From Marinobacter lipolyticus SM19 (GTDB lineage Bacteria; Pseudomonadota; Gammaproteobacteria; Pseudomonadales; Oleiphilaceae): a DNA stretch of 64,000 bases. The position numbers were made by a program, and so were the translations under genes. Shown piece after piece: positions 8,651 to 18,496 of this stretch (position 1 is the stretch's first letter; each line of letters begins with the position of its first letter). A model generated the notes under the pieces. The model searched no databases. It was not told the origin of the DNA and saw nothing but the letters and a program-made list of their open reading frames with translations. The stretch lies in assembly GCF_000397065.2 (NCBI RefSeq), contig NZ_KE007325.1:212495-276494 (forward strand). Reading direction: 5' to 3'.

Positions 8651-8676
8651 GTCGGATTACGCTGCGCTAATCCGAC
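8651..8676. repeat. REP-like 9-bp-stem palindrome in the nrdA leader
   Basis: GTCGGATTA and TAATCCGAC form a perfect 9-bp stem around the 8-base loop CGCTGCGC, followed by CTACGGGGCC. The GTCGGATTA..TAATCCGAC unit followed by CTACG resembles a small dispersed palindrome I recall in many gammaproteobacterial genomes. It lies in the nrdAB leader RNA between the riboswitch and the nrdA start. No T-run follows, so it is unlikely to be an intrinsic terminator, but it could act as an RNA hairpin. Confidence 0.6.
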
Positions 8677-8744
8677 CTACGGGGCCACGGGTATGTACCT
8701 GATCCGACCTGCTCACCTTATGAACGCGAAGGTGCAGTTGTTTT

Positions 8745-8900
8745 CCCTGGCAGGTCTTCGGACTCAGGGGCGTGAACCGTGTGGTTCGGCCTTGCGTGGC
8801 GACTTCCCGGCGATTGCCAGTGTCATGGTGCCACGCTCGTTCCCCAATACCGCTGCGCGTCAGTTCCGGAGTCTCACCGGATTCCCGATACCGTGGAAGT
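8745..8900 (-). promoter_or_regulatory. Cobalamin (AdoCbl) riboswitch upstream of nrdAB
   Basis: Read on the minus strand, the 5' half gives GGGAATCCGGTGAGACTCCG followed by GAACTGACGCGCAGCGGTA, the conserved core of the class. The 3' half contains the B12 box AGTCCGAAGACCTGCC at 8764-8749. The leader then runs about 170 bases to the nrdA ATG. Cobalamin riboswitches of this kind repress B12-independent isozymes when the cofactor is available; in front of nrdAB this predicts that a B12-dependent class II reductase is encoded elsewhere in the genome. The expression platform was not resolved. Confidence 0.92.
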
Positions 8901-8913
8901 GTTTACAAAATAA

Positions 8914-8960
8914 ACACTACATCTGGTATATGACCAAGGATACGAACACTATATACACGA
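8914..8960 (-). promoter_or_regulatory. Tandem NrdR boxes and probable nrdAB promoter
   Basis: Two 15-base sites, ACACTACATCTGGTA (8914-8928) and ACACTATATACACGA (8946-8960), each match about 11 of 15 positions of the NrdR consensus ACACTATATATAGTG. Their starts are 32 bases apart, about three helical turns, which is the known spacing of paired NrdR boxes. On the minus strand a possible promoter TTGGTC, 17 bases, TTTATT overlaps them and would start transcription just before the riboswitch. The region is shared with the divergent gene at 9040. Confidence 0.65.
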
Positions 8961-9039
8961 AATGCCACGGCAACAAGGCACTTTTCAGGACTGCCGTTGT
9001 CAACGACACAGGCCAAGGGTTCATCAAAGGATGTTGAAT

Positions 9040-9762
9040 ATGAGAAAGCCGGATTCACTGAAAGCCCTGTTTCTGGGGGCGGCATTGCTGCTCGCCAGCG
9101 GGGCGGTCGTAGCAGACACCACCATCAAACCGTTTTCGCAAATGACCAATCTGGACGATGGCTGGGAGCCTCTGGAATTTCCGAAGATCGATCGCCACAC
9201 CACCTACCGCCTGATTGAGGAAGACGGTACCCAGGTGGTTGAGGCGCAAACCAGCAACAGTGCCTCGGGCCTGATTGCGCGCCTGAACGTGGCACCCGGG
9301 GATTCGCTGATCCTGCGATGGCGATGGAAGGTGTCCAACACGTTTGAAAAAGGGGATGCCCGCCAGAAGTCCGGTGACGACTACCCTGCCCGCATCTATG
9401 TGGCATTCGAATTCGAACCGGACAAGGCCGGCTGGTTCGAGCGTGCCAAACGCAAGACTGTGGAAGCCCTGTTTGGCGAAGAGCTACCGGGCAATGCCAT
9501 CAACTACATCTGGGCCAACCAGCTTGCGAGGGGGAAAACCGTGGCCAACCCTTACGCCGAGGAAACCATGATGATTGCGGTCACCTCTGGTGAGGATAAG
9601 GTCGGGGAATGGGTGACCGTGGAGCGGGATATTGTGGCCGATTATCGGGAGGCGTTCGGCGAGGAGCCGCCACGTCTGCGGGGCGTGGCCATCATGTCAG
9701 ACTCAGACAACACCGGGGAGTCAGCCACCGCCTGGTACGGCGATCTCGAACTGAACCCGTGA
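9040..9762 (+). CDS. DUF3047 exported protein
   Basis: 240 residues from the ATG at 9040, preceded by AAAGG nine bases upstream; ATG at 9031 is an alternative. A signal peptide is visible: two basic residues, a hydrophobic core LKALFLGAALLLASGAVV and a VVA-D cleavage site. The mature part carries features of the DUF3047 family: LRWRWKVSNTFEKGDARQKS, GDDYPARIYVAFEF, NYIWANQ and AIMSDSDNTGESATAWYGD. It is expected in the periplasm. The function of the family is not known; the fold is probably a carbohydrate-binding-like beta sandwich, which is inference. It is divergent from nrdAB and converges with the solute-binding gene, whose stop is one base away. Confidence 0.85.
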   Translation: MRKPDSLKALFLGAALLLASGAVVADTTIKPFSQMTNLDDGWEPLEFPKIDRHTTYRLIEEDGTQVVEAQTSNSASGLIARLNVAPGDSLILRWRWKVSNTFEKGDARQKSGDDYPARIYVAFEFEPDKAGWFERAKRKTVEALFGEELPGNAINYIWANQLARGKTVANPYAEETMMIAVTSGEDKVGEWVTVERDIVADYREAFGEEPPRLRGVAIMSDSDNTGESATAWYGDLELNP

Positions 9763-9763
9763 A

Positions 9764-10588
9764 TTAACGCGGGAGGTCTTCCGGGAAACCGGGAATAATG
9801 AAAACGCCCTTTTCGAGCTCCCTCGCAGGGGGCACTTCGCCGCGCTCAGCGAGCCGTTGATAGGCATCGTCAAACTCCTCCCGCAGGAGGCTCGCCCGGG
9901 GATTGGCCAGAGAATATAGCCAGGCAGCGTGACGTGTGCGTACTTCGGAATCTCTCAGAACCCGGTCCGAGGGTTGGTTCAGGATATCAAGGACCGGCTC
10001 TCGATAATCGAGCAGATAATCACCCCGCTGACGTTTTAACATATCAATGCCGGCCCGATGATGGGGTGCCTCGCTGATCCGAACCTCTTCGTGGATTTGC
10101 AGTTTCTGCAGCAAACCACCGTAGGTATAGCCACCGATGACTATCAATGTCTTTCCCCGGAGGTCATCAAGGTGGGCCAGCGGTGGCGTACCCTCCACAT
10201 ACCAGGCGCTGAGTTGCACAGGGATTGGTCTCACCCAGCTTTCCAGGACATCTTCCCTGAGAGAGGGGATACCGGTCATCCCCGGCCAGACATCAATCTC
10301 TCCGGTTTTCATATAGAGGTAGATTCGCCCCACCGGTAAGTAGAGAAAGTCCGGCGTGTAGCCGGCTTCCTCGGCCACCTTGCGTGTCAGTTCGACAAAC
10401 AGCCCGGCTGCCTCGCCATCGGCGTCGCGGTACTCAATGGGAGGGAATTCCGCATACGCGATCCGCAGCACAGGTCGACTTTCGTCCGCCTGGACTCCCC
10501 CTGTCACCATCAGGGCAACCCCCACCACCACAGTGGCCATTGCCCTCCCCATGACTAACCGGCACCACCGTCTGCCCATAGAGACCAT
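9764..10588 (-). CDS. Family 3 periplasmic solute-binding protein
   Basis: About 274 residues from the ATG at 10588 (a GTG lies one codon earlier). A signal peptide (MGRRWCRLVMGRAMATVVVG and on to GGVQA) leads into a two-lobed SBP_bac_3 domain: LRIAYAEFPPIEYRDADGEA at the start, LTRKVAEEAGY, GEIDVWPGMTG and LRGKTLIVIGG at the hinge. Such proteins bind amino acids or similar solutes for ABC importers or sensor proteins. No ABC permease or ATPase gene lies next to it, so it is an orphan here and the ligand is unknown. It is convergent with the DUF3047 gene. Confidence 0.85.
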   Translation of the reverse strand: MVSMGRRWCRLVMGRAMATVVVGVALMVTGGVQADESRPVLRIAYAEFPPIEYRDADGEAAGLFVELTRKVAEEAGYTPDFLYLPVGRIYLYMKTGEIDVWPGMTGIPSLREDVLESWVRPIPVQLSAWYVEGTPPLAHLDDLRGKTLIVIGGYTYGGLLQKLQIHEEVRISEAPHHRAGIDMLKRQRGDYLLDYREPVLDILNQPSDRVLRDSEVRTRHAAWLYSLANPRASLLREEFDDAYQRLAERGEVPPARELEKGVFIIPGFPEDLPR

Positions 10589-10653
10589 CACTTTCTAGGC
10601 GAATTCCCTGAAGATTAGCAGACCCGACCAGCCAAGTACGATAACCAGTACTC

Positions 10654-11505
10654 CTAGCGCAGAATCACCAAGGGCTTTTTCGCGGTTTTCAGCATATTGG
10701 TTGTGGTGCTGCCCACCAGGAACTGGCGGATCCGGGAATGGCCATAAGCGCCCATTACCAGCAGATCAACGTCGTGCTCTTCCTGGTAGGCGTGCAGGGT
10801 TTTCTCCACATCGCCGGCACGAATGGCCAGATGCACTTCGCAGCCCAGATCCGCCAGCATGCGCTCGGCCTTTTTCAGTTGTTCCCAGCGGTCGTTGGTG
10901 TCCGGGCCGATCATCACCAGATGCAGCGGGAAGCCCTTGAACACCGGACTGTTGGCCAAGAGCTCTACACCGTTGAAGGCAGTCTCGGAACCGTCGAACG
11001 CCAACATGGCACTGCGGGGCTCCGAGTAGTCGTCCGGCACCAGCATGATCGGACGGTGTACACTGCGGATCACCGTTTCCAGCTGGCTGCCAATGTGCAC
11101 ATCGCGCTCGGTGCTGGTTTCCCCGTGCAGGCCCATCACCAGCAGGCGGGTTTCGTTTTCGATGGCCAGCAGGGAATCGGTCAGGTCACCGTGGCGCTGG
11201 CGCTTGATCACATCCTCAACACCATGGGACTTCACCCGTTCCTCGGCGGCGTTAAGCATATGATGGCCCTGCTCCAGCGCGAGTTTGCTACGCTTCTGGT
11301 CCAGTTCCGCCAGCTCCTCCATCAGGTGTTCCCGACTACCCAGGCCGATGTTGCCAGCAAGATCGGTTTCAGCCGGATACCGCTCCTGGTCCAGAACGTG
11401 GAACAAGGTCAGCGGGGCTGCCATACGCTGGCTGGCCCATGCCGCATAGTCACACACTGCCGATGCCGCTCTGGAACCATCGATACATCCTACGATCCGG
11501 GTCAT
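10654..11505 (-). CDS. Tandem-domain universal stress protein (UspA family)
   Basis: 283 residues from the ATG at 11505, where GAGGTAACG precedes the start; the frame extends to 11589 but without a binding site. Two Usp domains lie in tandem. The first starts TRIVGCIDGSRAASAVCDYA, and the second starts at RSAMLAFDGSETAFNGVEL and ends with the ATP-binding loop VMGAYGHSRIRQFLVGSTT. The first domain's loop reads VMGLHGETSTERDVHIGSQL, a less canonical version. These are cytoplasmic ATP-binding proteins made under stress. It follows the SulP transporter gene on the same strand with an 85-base gap, so an operon is likely; it may respond to anion transport or pH, which is inference. Confidence 0.9.
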   Translation of the reverse strand: MTRIVGCIDGSRAASAVCDYAAWASQRMAAPLTLFHVLDQERYPAETDLAGNIGLGSREHLMEELAELDQKRSKLALEQGHHMLNAAEERVKSHGVEDVIKRQRHGDLTDSLLAIENETRLLVMGLHGETSTERDVHIGSQLETVIRSVHRPIMLVPDDYSEPRSAMLAFDGSETAFNGVELLANSPVFKGFPLHLVMIGPDTNDRWEQLKKAERMLADLGCEVHLAIRAGDVEKTLHAYQEEHDVDLLVMGAYGHSRIRQFLVGSTTTNMLKTAKKPLVILR

Positions 11506-11590
11506 CGTTACCTCACTACCTTGGTTCTGGTTCTTGTTGTCATTATGCGGGTTTGTATCGGCCCCGCCTTGAGAATAATCAGTAGTCATA

Positions 11591-13078
11591 TCAGTGCCCC
11601 ATCAGCTGGTCAACTGCATCCGGCTTGTCGTGTACACCGAATCGGTCAACGATGGTGGCGCTGGCCTCATTGAGACCGATGACCTCGACATCCGCACCTT
11701 CACGCCGGAACTTGATGACCACCTTGTCGAGGGCACCCACGGCCGTGATATCCCAGAAGTGAGCGCGGCTGAGGTCGATCACCACCTTATCCACCGCTTC
11801 CTTGAAATCGAATGAGGCGGTGAATTTCTCGGAAGAGCTGAAGAACACCTGACCTACCACACGATAGGTACGGGTTTCACTGGCTTCATCCAGATCGGAG
11901 CTGACAATCATGAAGTGGCCGATCTTGTTGGCAAAGAACAGCGCCGCCAACAACACGCCGGCGAGCACACCGAACGCCAGGTTATGGGTCGCAACCACGA
12001 CAATTACCGTCACCACCATCACGATGTTGGTGGACAGTGGGTGCTCCTTCAGGTTGCGGATGGAATCCCAGGAGAACGTACCGATGGACACCATGATCAT
12101 CACCGCCACCAGCGCCGCCATGGGAATCTGTACCAGCCAGGCATCCAGTACCAACACCATGACCAGCAGGAAAGCGCCGGCGGTCAGTGTGGACAGACGG
12201 GTACGACCGCCCGATTTGACGTTGATGATGGACTGACCAATCATCGCGCAGCCCGCCATGCCACCGAGCAGGCCGGAACCGATGTTGGCGATGCCCTGGC
12301 CCTTGCACTCGCGGTTGCGGTCACTGGAGGTATCGGTGAGATCGTCCACGATGGTGGCGGTCATCATCGACTCCAGTAGGCCAACCACGGCCAGAGCCAG
12401 GGAATACGGCAGAATAATCATCAGCGTTTCCAGATTCAGCGGCACGTCCGGCCAAAGGAAAATCGGCAAAGTATCCGGCAGTTCGCCCATATCGCCGACG
12501 GTACGGATGTCCAGATTCAGAACAATGGCCACCGCCGTCAGACCGACAATACAGATCAGCGGTGATGGCAGGATCTTGCCCACCACCGGAACCAGCGGAA
12601 ACAGGTAGATGACGCACAGGCCGGCGGCGGTCATGGCGTAGACGTGCCAGGTGACGTTGGTCAGTTCCGGCAGCTGGGCCATGAAGATCAGGATCGCCAG
12701 GGCGTTGACGAAGCCGGTGACCACGGAGCGGGACACAAAGCGCATCAGCCCGCCCAGCTTCAGGTAGCCGGCACCAATCTGGAACACACCGGTTAACAGG
12801 GTCGCGGCCAACAGGTATTCCAGGCCGTGTTCTTTCACCAGGGTCACCATCAGCAGCGCCATGGCGCCGGTAGCCGCGGAAATCATGCCCGGGCGGCCGC
12901 CTACAAACGCGATGATGACGGCAATACAGAAGGATGCGTACAGACCAACCTTGGGGTCCACACCCGCAATAATGGAAAAGGCGATGGCCTCGGGAATCAG
13001 CGCCAGTGCCACTACGATGCCCGCCAGCAGGTCACCGCGAACATTGGAGAACCAATTGTCTTTCAACGATTTGATCAT
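11591..13078 (-). CDS. SulP-family anion transporter with C-terminal STAS domain
   Basis: 495 residues. The N-terminal 380 residues form the SulP membrane domain of 10 to 14 helices, starting with [20 protein letters not shown] and including [17 protein letters not shown]. The C-terminus is a STAS domain (from about residue 400) with the conserved [20 protein letters not shown] loop. Members carry bicarbonate, sulfate or other anions into the cell. Marine SulP proteins are often sodium:bicarbonate symporters, and an NhaB antiporter gene lies immediately upstream, which would fit bicarbonate/sodium handling, but the substrate cannot be read from sequence. The universal stress protein gene follows it. 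Confidence 0.92.
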   Translation of the reverse strand: MIKSLKDNWFSNVRGDLLAGIVVALALIPEAIAFSIIAGVDPKVGLYASFCIAVIIAFVGGRPGMISAATGAMALLMVTLVKEHGLEYLLAATLLTGVFQIGAGYLKLGGLMRFVSRSVVTGFVNALAILIFMAQLPELTNVTWHVYAMTAAGLCVIYLFPLVPVVGKILPSPLICIVGLTAVAIVLNLDIRTVGDMGELPDTLPIFLWPDVPLNLETLMIILPYSLALAVVGLLESMMTATIVDDLTDTSSDRNRECKGQGIANIGSGLLGGMAGCAMIGQSIINVKSGGRTRLSTLTAGAFLLVMVLVLDAWLVQIPMAALVAVMIMVSIGTFSWDSIRNLKEHPLSTNIVMVVTVIVVVATHNLAFGVLAGVLLAALFFANKIGHFMIVSSDLDEASETRTYRVVGQVFFSSSEKFTASFDFKEAVDKVVIDLSRAHFWDITAVGALDKVVIKFRREGADVEVIGLNEASATIVDRFGVHDKPDAVDQLMGH

Positions 13079-13163
13079 AAAAATATCCGGTCAATTAAAA
13101 ACTGCAAAACGACGGCATCCCCGCCCGGCCATAAGCCCGACGGGGAGTATAAAGCCGTAATGT

Positions 13164-14669
13164 TCAGATGTGGTTAATAACCATGAACAGGCCGACGGCG
13201 CCCATAACGATGGTATAAGGGAAGGCCATGATCACCATCCGGCCGTAGGAAAGCCGGACCAGGGGAGCAATGGCGGAAGTCAGCAGGAACAGGAATGCAG
13301 CCTGTCCGTTGGGGGTTGCCACACTCGGCAGGTTGGTGCCGGTGTTGATGGCAATGGCCAGGGTCTGGAAGTGGTCGTAGCTGATGCTACCCGCATCCAG
13401 CGCCTGCTTGATCTCACTGATGTACACGGTGGCAACGAACACGTTGTCACTGATCATCGACAGCAAGCCATTGGCGATAAAGAACATGCCCGGCTGCTGC
13501 TCCATCGGCAGCGACAGCACATATTCGATAATGGGTTTGAACAGGTGCTGTTCGTGGATCACCGCCACGATAGCGAAGAACACCACCAGCAGCGAGGTGA
13601 ACGGCAGGGATTCCTGAAACGCCTTGCCGATCTGGTGTTCATCGGTGATGCCGGTGAACGACGTAATCAGAATGATCACCAGCAGGCCGATGAGGCCGAC
13701 TTCTGCAAGATGGAACGCCAGCCCCACCACCAGGATCAGCGCCGCCAGGGCCTGAATCCACAGGGCGGCCTGATCGGCTTTAGTGCGCTTATTACGCTCG
13801 TTGTCGGCAAACTCTTCCAGCACACGACGTACCGGTTTGGGCAGGCGACCGCCATAACCAAACCAGCGCAGCTTCTCCAGCAGCCAGCAGGTGGTCAGAC
13901 CTGCAAACAGAACCGGAATACTCACCGGTGCCATGTGCATGAAGAAGCTGGCGAAATCCCAGCCCACCACTTTGGCAATCAGCAGGTTCTGGGGCTCACC
14001 CACCATGGTGGCAACGCCACCCAGCGCGGTACCGATGGCTCCGTGCATCAACAGACTGCGCAGGAAGGCGCGGAAGTTTTCCAGGTCTTCCCGGTGCAGT
14101 TCGATCACATCGTCATCGCTGTTGGCGTTGTGGTCCTTGTGCTGGTAGCCCTTGCCGGATGCCACCTTGTGGTACACCGAAAAGAAGCCCACCGCCACGC
14201 TGATAATCACCGCCGTGACCGTCAACGCATCGAGAAATGCAGATAACAGAGCTGCTGCACCACAGAACAACAGCGACAGCGCCGATTTGGACCGGACCCC
14301 CACCAGGATCTGGGTGAAGGTCACCAGCAGCAGCTCCTTCATGAAGTAGATGCCGGCCACCATGAACATCAACAACAGGATGACGGGGAAGTTAGTAAGT
14401 ACTTCCATATACACCGCATCAGGCGTGGTAAGGCCTATCAGCAGGGCCTCTACTGCCAACAGGCCACCGGGCAGCAGCGGGTAACATTTCAGCGCCATCG
14501 CCAGGGTAAAGATGAATTCGGCGATCAACAGCCAGCCCGTGACGCCAGGACCAAACACATAGAATGAGATGGGGTTGATGGCAAGAAACAGCAGGATGAC
14601 CTGCTTGTACCAGACAGGCGCCTTGCCAAGAAAGTTGTGGGTGAAACCTGAGATAACAGAATTAGGCAT
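13164..14669 (-). CDS. nhaB: Na+/H+ antiporter NhaB
   Basis: 501 residues from the ATG at 14669 ([20 protein letters not shown]), the usual N-terminus and length of NhaB; the frame reaches 14717 but the extra residues do not fit the family. Twelve or so membrane segments. Typical stretches include [53 protein letters not shown] and [20 protein letters not shown]. It exports sodium in exchange for protons at the inner membrane, needed for sodium and pH balance in sea water. It is followed by the SulP gene after 85 bases and may be co-transcribed. Confidence 0.96.
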   Translation of the reverse strand: MPNSVISGFTHNFLGKAPVWYKQVILLFLAINPISFYVFGPGVTGWLLIAEFIFTLAMALKCYPLLPGGLLAVEALLIGLTTPDAVYMEVLTNFPVILLLMFMVAGIYFMKELLLVTFTQILVGVRSKSALSLLFCGAAALLSAFLDALTVTAVIISVAVGFFSVYHKVASGKGYQHKDHNANSDDDVIELHREDLENFRAFLRSLLMHGAIGTALGGVATMVGEPQNLLIAKVVGWDFASFFMHMAPVSIPVLFAGLTTCWLLEKLRWFGYGGRLPKPVRRVLEEFADNERNKRTKADQAALWIQALAALILVVGLAFHLAEVGLIGLLVIILITSFTGITDEHQIGKAFQESLPFTSLLVVFFAIVAVIHEQHLFKPIIEYVLSLPMEQQPGMFFIANGLLSMISDNVFVATVYISEIKQALDAGSISYDHFQTLAIAINTGTNLPSVATPNGQAAFLFLLTSAIAPLVRLSYGRMVIMAFPYTIVMGAVGLFMVINHI

Positions 14670-15003
14670 TACAAAATCTTCTGAGTGATCGGGCGATAAC
14701 GATAATGCGACAGGCACGCCGCATCTTCCTTGATATTTGTGTACCGGTCAGTCACCCACAGGTGGTAAAAATCCCCACCATTGGTCGTAGTTAACCAGCA
14801 GCACAGGTCAGCCCAACGCTAGGGCGGAGTGATCATCAGAACGTTGTTGTCGGGGGCGGGCATGGAACAGGTTTCCGGGTGCGCGTGTTGTTTTAAGGGC
14901 GCGAATAGTACCAGAAAATCTCATTGGGGGTAAGCAAGGAGGCACGACCGCCCACCACACGCTTACCCTCGGTCTGTCGCTGCTCCAGTAACAGCGGCCG
15001 TCG
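14670..15003. other. Intergenic stretch upstream of nhaB, nothing recognised
   Basis: No gene, terminator or known RNA motif was identified between the end of the DadA-like gene and nhaB. The short frames here have no binding site or family features. The nhaB promoter must lie in this stretch but no convincing -35/-10 pair was picked out. Confidence 0.4.
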
Positions 15004-16233
15004 TCAGGGCCTGGTTGACGACGTCCTTTCAACCGAATCCGCCAGCATTTGGGCGGTAATCGCAGACAGGGTCCAGCCCAGATGACCGTGACCGGTGTTG
15101 TAGAACACCGTAGGCAGGCGACCCGCCCCGACGCGCGGCATCATATTGGGCAGCATCGGACGCAACCCCGCCCACGGCACCACGCGTCGGGTACAGACCC
15201 CCGGGAAACACTGCTCGACCCAGCGGGTAAGTGGCTGGATCCGGTCATCCCGGATATCGCGATTGTAGCCACTGAATTCCGCGGTACCGGCAACGCGGAA
15301 ACGACCATCACCGAGCCGACTGGTCACGATCTTGGTGGCATCGTCCAGCAGGCTGACCGTTGGCGCTGATTTCCGGGAGTCCTCGTCGTCGAGCTCAACG
15401 GTGATGGAGTAGCCTTTGACCGGATAGATATTGACCCGGTCTCCCAACTTTGCCGCCAGCGACCGGCTACCCACGCCGGCACAAATGACCACGCCATCAA
15501 ACGTATCCCGGTTCTGCTGTTCCCCATCATCGGCTGTCACCCAGGCATGGTTCTGATCCGCGCTCAGTTCGGTGACCGTGTGTCCGTAACAGGTTCTGAC
15601 CCCAAGGCGCAGGATCGCATCGGCCAGACCGTTGGTGAATTTGTGGATATCACCGGTGGAATCGCTCTCGGTATAGAAACCGCCGTAATAGGTGCCCGCC
15701 AGCGTGGGTTCAATAGCGCGCATTTCGTCCGGAGTCACTGCTCGACGCTCCAGACCGCCGGCGGCCAGCAGTTTCGAGACGTTGGCAGCGTGGTCGAAGC
15801 CCGCCTTGTCCCGATAGATGTGCAGGATGCCCTGTTTCTTCAGGTCGAAATCGATGCCTTCTTCCTGAGCCCAATTAAATAGATGCTCACGGGCGGCAAT
15901 CGCCAGACGGGCGGTTTCCGTGGTGTTCTTTTCGTACTGGGGAATCGCAGCGATGAACTCGGCAAACCAGCTCAATTTGTGCCAGGACGGTTTGGGATTG
16001 ACCAGAAGCGGCGCATCGCGACGGGACATCCATTTGATGCCCTTGATGACCGTTTGCCAGTTATTCCAGACCTCCGCATTGGAGGCTGACAACTGGCCCC
16101 CGTTGGCGAACGAGGTTTCCATCGCCGCGTAACGGTGCTTTTCGTAAACGGTCACATCCAGGCCACGTTTGGCCAGCGAATAAGCCGTGGTGATACCGGT
16201 GATACCGCCGCCAATAACTGCAATTCTCTTCAT
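15004..16233 (-). CDS. dadA: DadA-like FAD-dependent amino acid dehydrogenase/oxidase
   Basis: 409 residues. N-terminal FAD-binding Rossmann motif IAVIGGGITGITTAYSLAKRG, then ETSFANGGQLSASNAEVWN, a hallmark of D-amino acid dehydrogenase small subunits, and a C-terminal PRVGAGRLPTVFYNTGHGHLGWT for FAD binding. Members oxidatively deaminate D-amino acids (D-alanine in E. coli DadA) at the inner membrane, feeding electrons to the respiratory chain. Start ATG at 16233 is preceded by CTGGAGATTGTC. Just upstream is a tandem glycine riboswitch, so glycine or a related amine may be the true substrate or signal; glycine oxidase-like activity is a possible alternative. Symbol given by similarity only. 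Confidence 0.85.
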   Translation of the reverse strand: MKRIAVIGGGITGITTAYSLAKRGLDVTVYEKHRYAAMETSFANGGQLSASNAEVWNNWQTVIKGIKWMSRRDAPLLVNPKPSWHKLSWFAEFIAAIPQYEKNTTETARLAIAAREHLFNWAQEEGIDFDLKKQGILHIYRDKAGFDHAANVSKLLAAGGLERRAVTPDEMRAIEPTLAGTYYGGFYTESDSTGDIHKFTNGLADAILRLGVRTCYGHTVTELSADQNHAWVTADDGEQQNRDTFDGVVICAGVGSRSLAAKLGDRVNIYPVKGYSITVELDDEDSRKSAPTVSLLDDATKIVTSRLGDGRFRVAGTAEFSGYNRDIRDDRIQPLTRWVEQCFPGVCTRRVVPWAGLRPMLPNMMPRVGAGRLPTVFYNTGHGHLGWTLSAITAQMLADSVERTSSTRP

Positions 16234-16299
16234 GACAATCTCCAGGGCACTTTCCGGGACGCGTCCAGGGTTACCTTCCTGGCCTGAGGGCAGGAAGCA

Positions 16300-16504
16300 C
16301 CCCTTCCGTCACGGAACCTGAGAGATTCACGCACCGTTTCAATGAAACCGGCGGTTTGCTCCTTCGGTGTGCCGACTGACGCAGTCGTCGACAGCTCTTC
16401 GGAAAGTCTTCATGTCAGCGGTCCTTTTGCCTGAGAGTTTCCGGGGCAGTTGCTCCTTCGGCGCTGATCACACGATTGTGCGACTCAGTCTCTCCCGCTG
16501 ACAC
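16300..16504 (-). promoter_or_regulatory. Tandem glycine riboswitch
   Basis: Two glycine aptamers in series on the minus strand. Aptamer 1 (16504-16413) has a 9-bp closing stem TGTCAGCGG/CCGCTGACA and the conserved GGGAGAGACTGAG, CCGAAGGAGCAA and AACTCTCAGGCAAAAGGACC. Aptamer 2 (about 16408-16300) has CCGAAGAGC, CACCGAAGGAGCAAACC and AATCTCTCAGGTTCCGTGAC. After it the leader can form CTTCCTG..CAGGAAG at about 16292-16270 before the ribosome binding site, which may be part of the switch. Glycine riboswitches usually turn on glycine-degrading genes; here the target is the DadA-like gene. Confidence 0.93.
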
Positions 16505-16621
16505 ATTTATTCTGTCACCAATAACAGACTGCCCTAGAAAGTAGCAAATAACTCGGCATTACAACAACTTTACTGTCATATACCGGGTGCTGGTTTTTTT
16601 GGTTGTCAATCAGGCCGTCGT

Positions 16622-18454
16622 TTATTCCACCGTCACACTCTTCGCCAGGTTTCGCGGCTGATCCACATCCGTACCCTTCAGTACCGCCACATGATAGGAC
16701 AGCAGCTGGAGCGGAACTGTGTAGACGATCGGCGCGGTGATCGGGTGCACCGAAGGCAGCTGCATCACGTGGATGCCATCCTGGGCCTTCACATCGGCGA
16801 CCTTGTCGGCGAACACGAACAGTTCACCACCACGGGCGCGGACTTCCTCCAGGTTGGATTTCAGTTTTTCCAGGAGGTCGTTGTTGGGCGCCACGGTGAC
16901 CACCGGCATTTCACTGTCCACCAGCGCCAGCGGGCCGTGTTTGAGCTCACCGGCAGGATAGGCTTCGGCGTGGATATAGGAGATTTCCTTCAGCTTCAGC
17001 GCACCCTCCAGAGCCACCGGAAACTGTGAGCCACGTCCAAGGAACAGGCTGTGGTGTTTGTCCATGAACGCCCGGGACATTTCCGCAATTTCACCATCCA
17101 GTGCCAGTACCTGGTCGACCTGACCCGGCAACAGGTGAATGGCTTCCACGATCTCTGCTTCGGCTTCAGTGGACAGTCCGTTGTGGCGCGCCAATGCCAG
17201 CGTAAAGATCAGCAGTGCCGTCAATTGGGTAGTGAACGCCTTGGTGGAGGCGACACCGATCTCTGGGCCGGCCTGGGTCATGATCACCAGATCGGATTCC
17301 CGGACCAGGGAGCTGCCCGGCACGTTACAGATGGCCAGCGCGGCGCGGAAACCCGCTTTCTTGGCCTGTCTCAGCGCGGCCAGGGTATCGGCGGTTTCAC
17401 CAGACTGGGAGATGCACAGGAACAAGGTATCGGGTTGGATCACATGCTTGCGGTAGCGGAATTCGGACGCCACTTCGACAGAGCAGGGTACCCCGGCCAG
17501 ATCCTCAATCCAGTAACGCGCCACCATACCAGCGTGGAAACTGGTGCCGCAGGCAATGATCTGGACGTGGCGGACGTTCTCAAGCAGTTTTCCTGCCGAG
17601 GTGCCCAACGCCTGTTCCAGCACGCTGGTGTCGGTCAGACGACCTTCCATGGTGGCCTTGATCACCCGTGGCTGCTCATGGATTTCCTTGAGCATGAAGT
17701 GGCGGTATTCGCCTTTGTCGGCAGAATCGGCGCCGTGCTCAAAGCGCGTAACCGGACGCTCGACGATGTTGCCTTCACGGTCATGAATCTCGACACGGTC
17801 ACGACGGATATCGGCAATGTCGCCCTCTTCCAGGAACATGAAACGGTCGGTAACGGGCAACAGCGCCAGCTGATCGGAGGCAATGAAATTCTCGCCAATG
17901 CCCACGCCGATCACCAGTGGGCTGCCTTCACGACAGACCACCAGGTGATCGGGCTCATCGGCATGGATCACCGCCAGGGCATAGGCGCCCCGCAGGCGAC
18001 CAATGGCGGATTTAACCGCATCCTTCAAATTGCTCTGCTCGCGGTAATGCTTTTCGATCAGGTGGGCGACCACTTCGGTGTCGGTCTGGGAAGTGAACTC
18101 GAACCCCTCAGCCTTGAGTTCATCCCGCAGGTCCTGATAGTTTTCGATAATTCCGTTGTGGACAATGGCCAGCTTGTCACCGGACATATGTGGGTGTGCA
18201 TTCAGTCTGGAAGGCTCACCATGGGTTGCCCAGCGGGTATGGGCAATACCCACGGCGCCTTCCAGGACCTTTGCCCCGATGGCGTCCGCAAGTGCTGCAA
18301 CCTTGCCCACTTCCCTGGCACGCTGCACGACATTGCCGCCATCCATGACCGCCATTCCAGCGGAGTCGTATCCCCGGTACTCTAGCCGGCGCAGGCCTTC
18401 CAGAAGAATGCCCTGGACCTCACGTTCCGATACCGCACCTACAATGCCACACAT
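16622..18454 (-). CDS. glmS: Glutamine--fructose-6-phosphate aminotransferase
   Basis: 610 residues, the usual length. Makes glucosamine-6-phosphate from fructose-6-phosphate and glutamine, the first step to UDP-GlcNAc for peptidoglycan and LPS. The N-terminal glutaminase domain starts MCGIVGAV with the nucleophile Cys2, and has [20 protein letters not shown]. Two SIS sugar-isomerase domains follow, with [34 protein letters not shown] and [19 protein letters not shown]. The C-terminus [13 protein letters not shown] is typical. It lies 42 bases after glmU on the same strand, so both consecutive-pathway genes are probably one transcript. Confidence 0.98.
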   Translation of the reverse strand: MCGIVGAVSEREVQGILLEGLRRLEYRGYDSAGMAVMDGGNVVQRAREVGKVAALADAIGAKVLEGAVGIAHTRWATHGEPSRLNAHPHMSGDKLAIVHNGIIENYQDLRDELKAEGFEFTSQTDTEVVAHLIEKHYREQSNLKDAVKSAIGRLRGAYALAVIHADEPDHLVVCREGSPLVIGVGIGENFIASDQLALLPVTDRFMFLEEGDIADIRRDRVEIHDREGNIVERPVTRFEHGADSADKGEYRHFMLKEIHEQPRVIKATMEGRLTDTSVLEQALGTSAGKLLENVRHVQIIACGTSFHAGMVARYWIEDLAGVPCSVEVASEFRYRKHVIQPDTLFLCISQSGETADTLAALRQAKKAGFRAALAICNVPGSSLVRESDLVIMTQAGPEIGVASTKAFTTQLTALLIFTLALARHNGLSTEAEAEIVEAIHLLPGQVDQVLALDGEIAEMSRAFMDKHHSLFLGRGSQFPVALEGALKLKEISYIHAEAYPAGELKHGPLALVDSEMPVVTVAPNNDLLEKLKSNLEEVRARGGELFVFADKVADVKAQDGIHVMQLPSVHPITAPIVYTVPLQLLSYHVAVLKGTDVDQPRNLAKSVTVE

Positions 18455-18496
18455 GTTTTATTCACCTGTCGGATAATTAGCTGTGTTACGGGCCAA

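Noticed and set aside
17051..18385. 444-codon frame opposite glmS
   Set aside because: Antisense shadow of a clearly conserved gene; the translation is His/Gln-rich without homology features.
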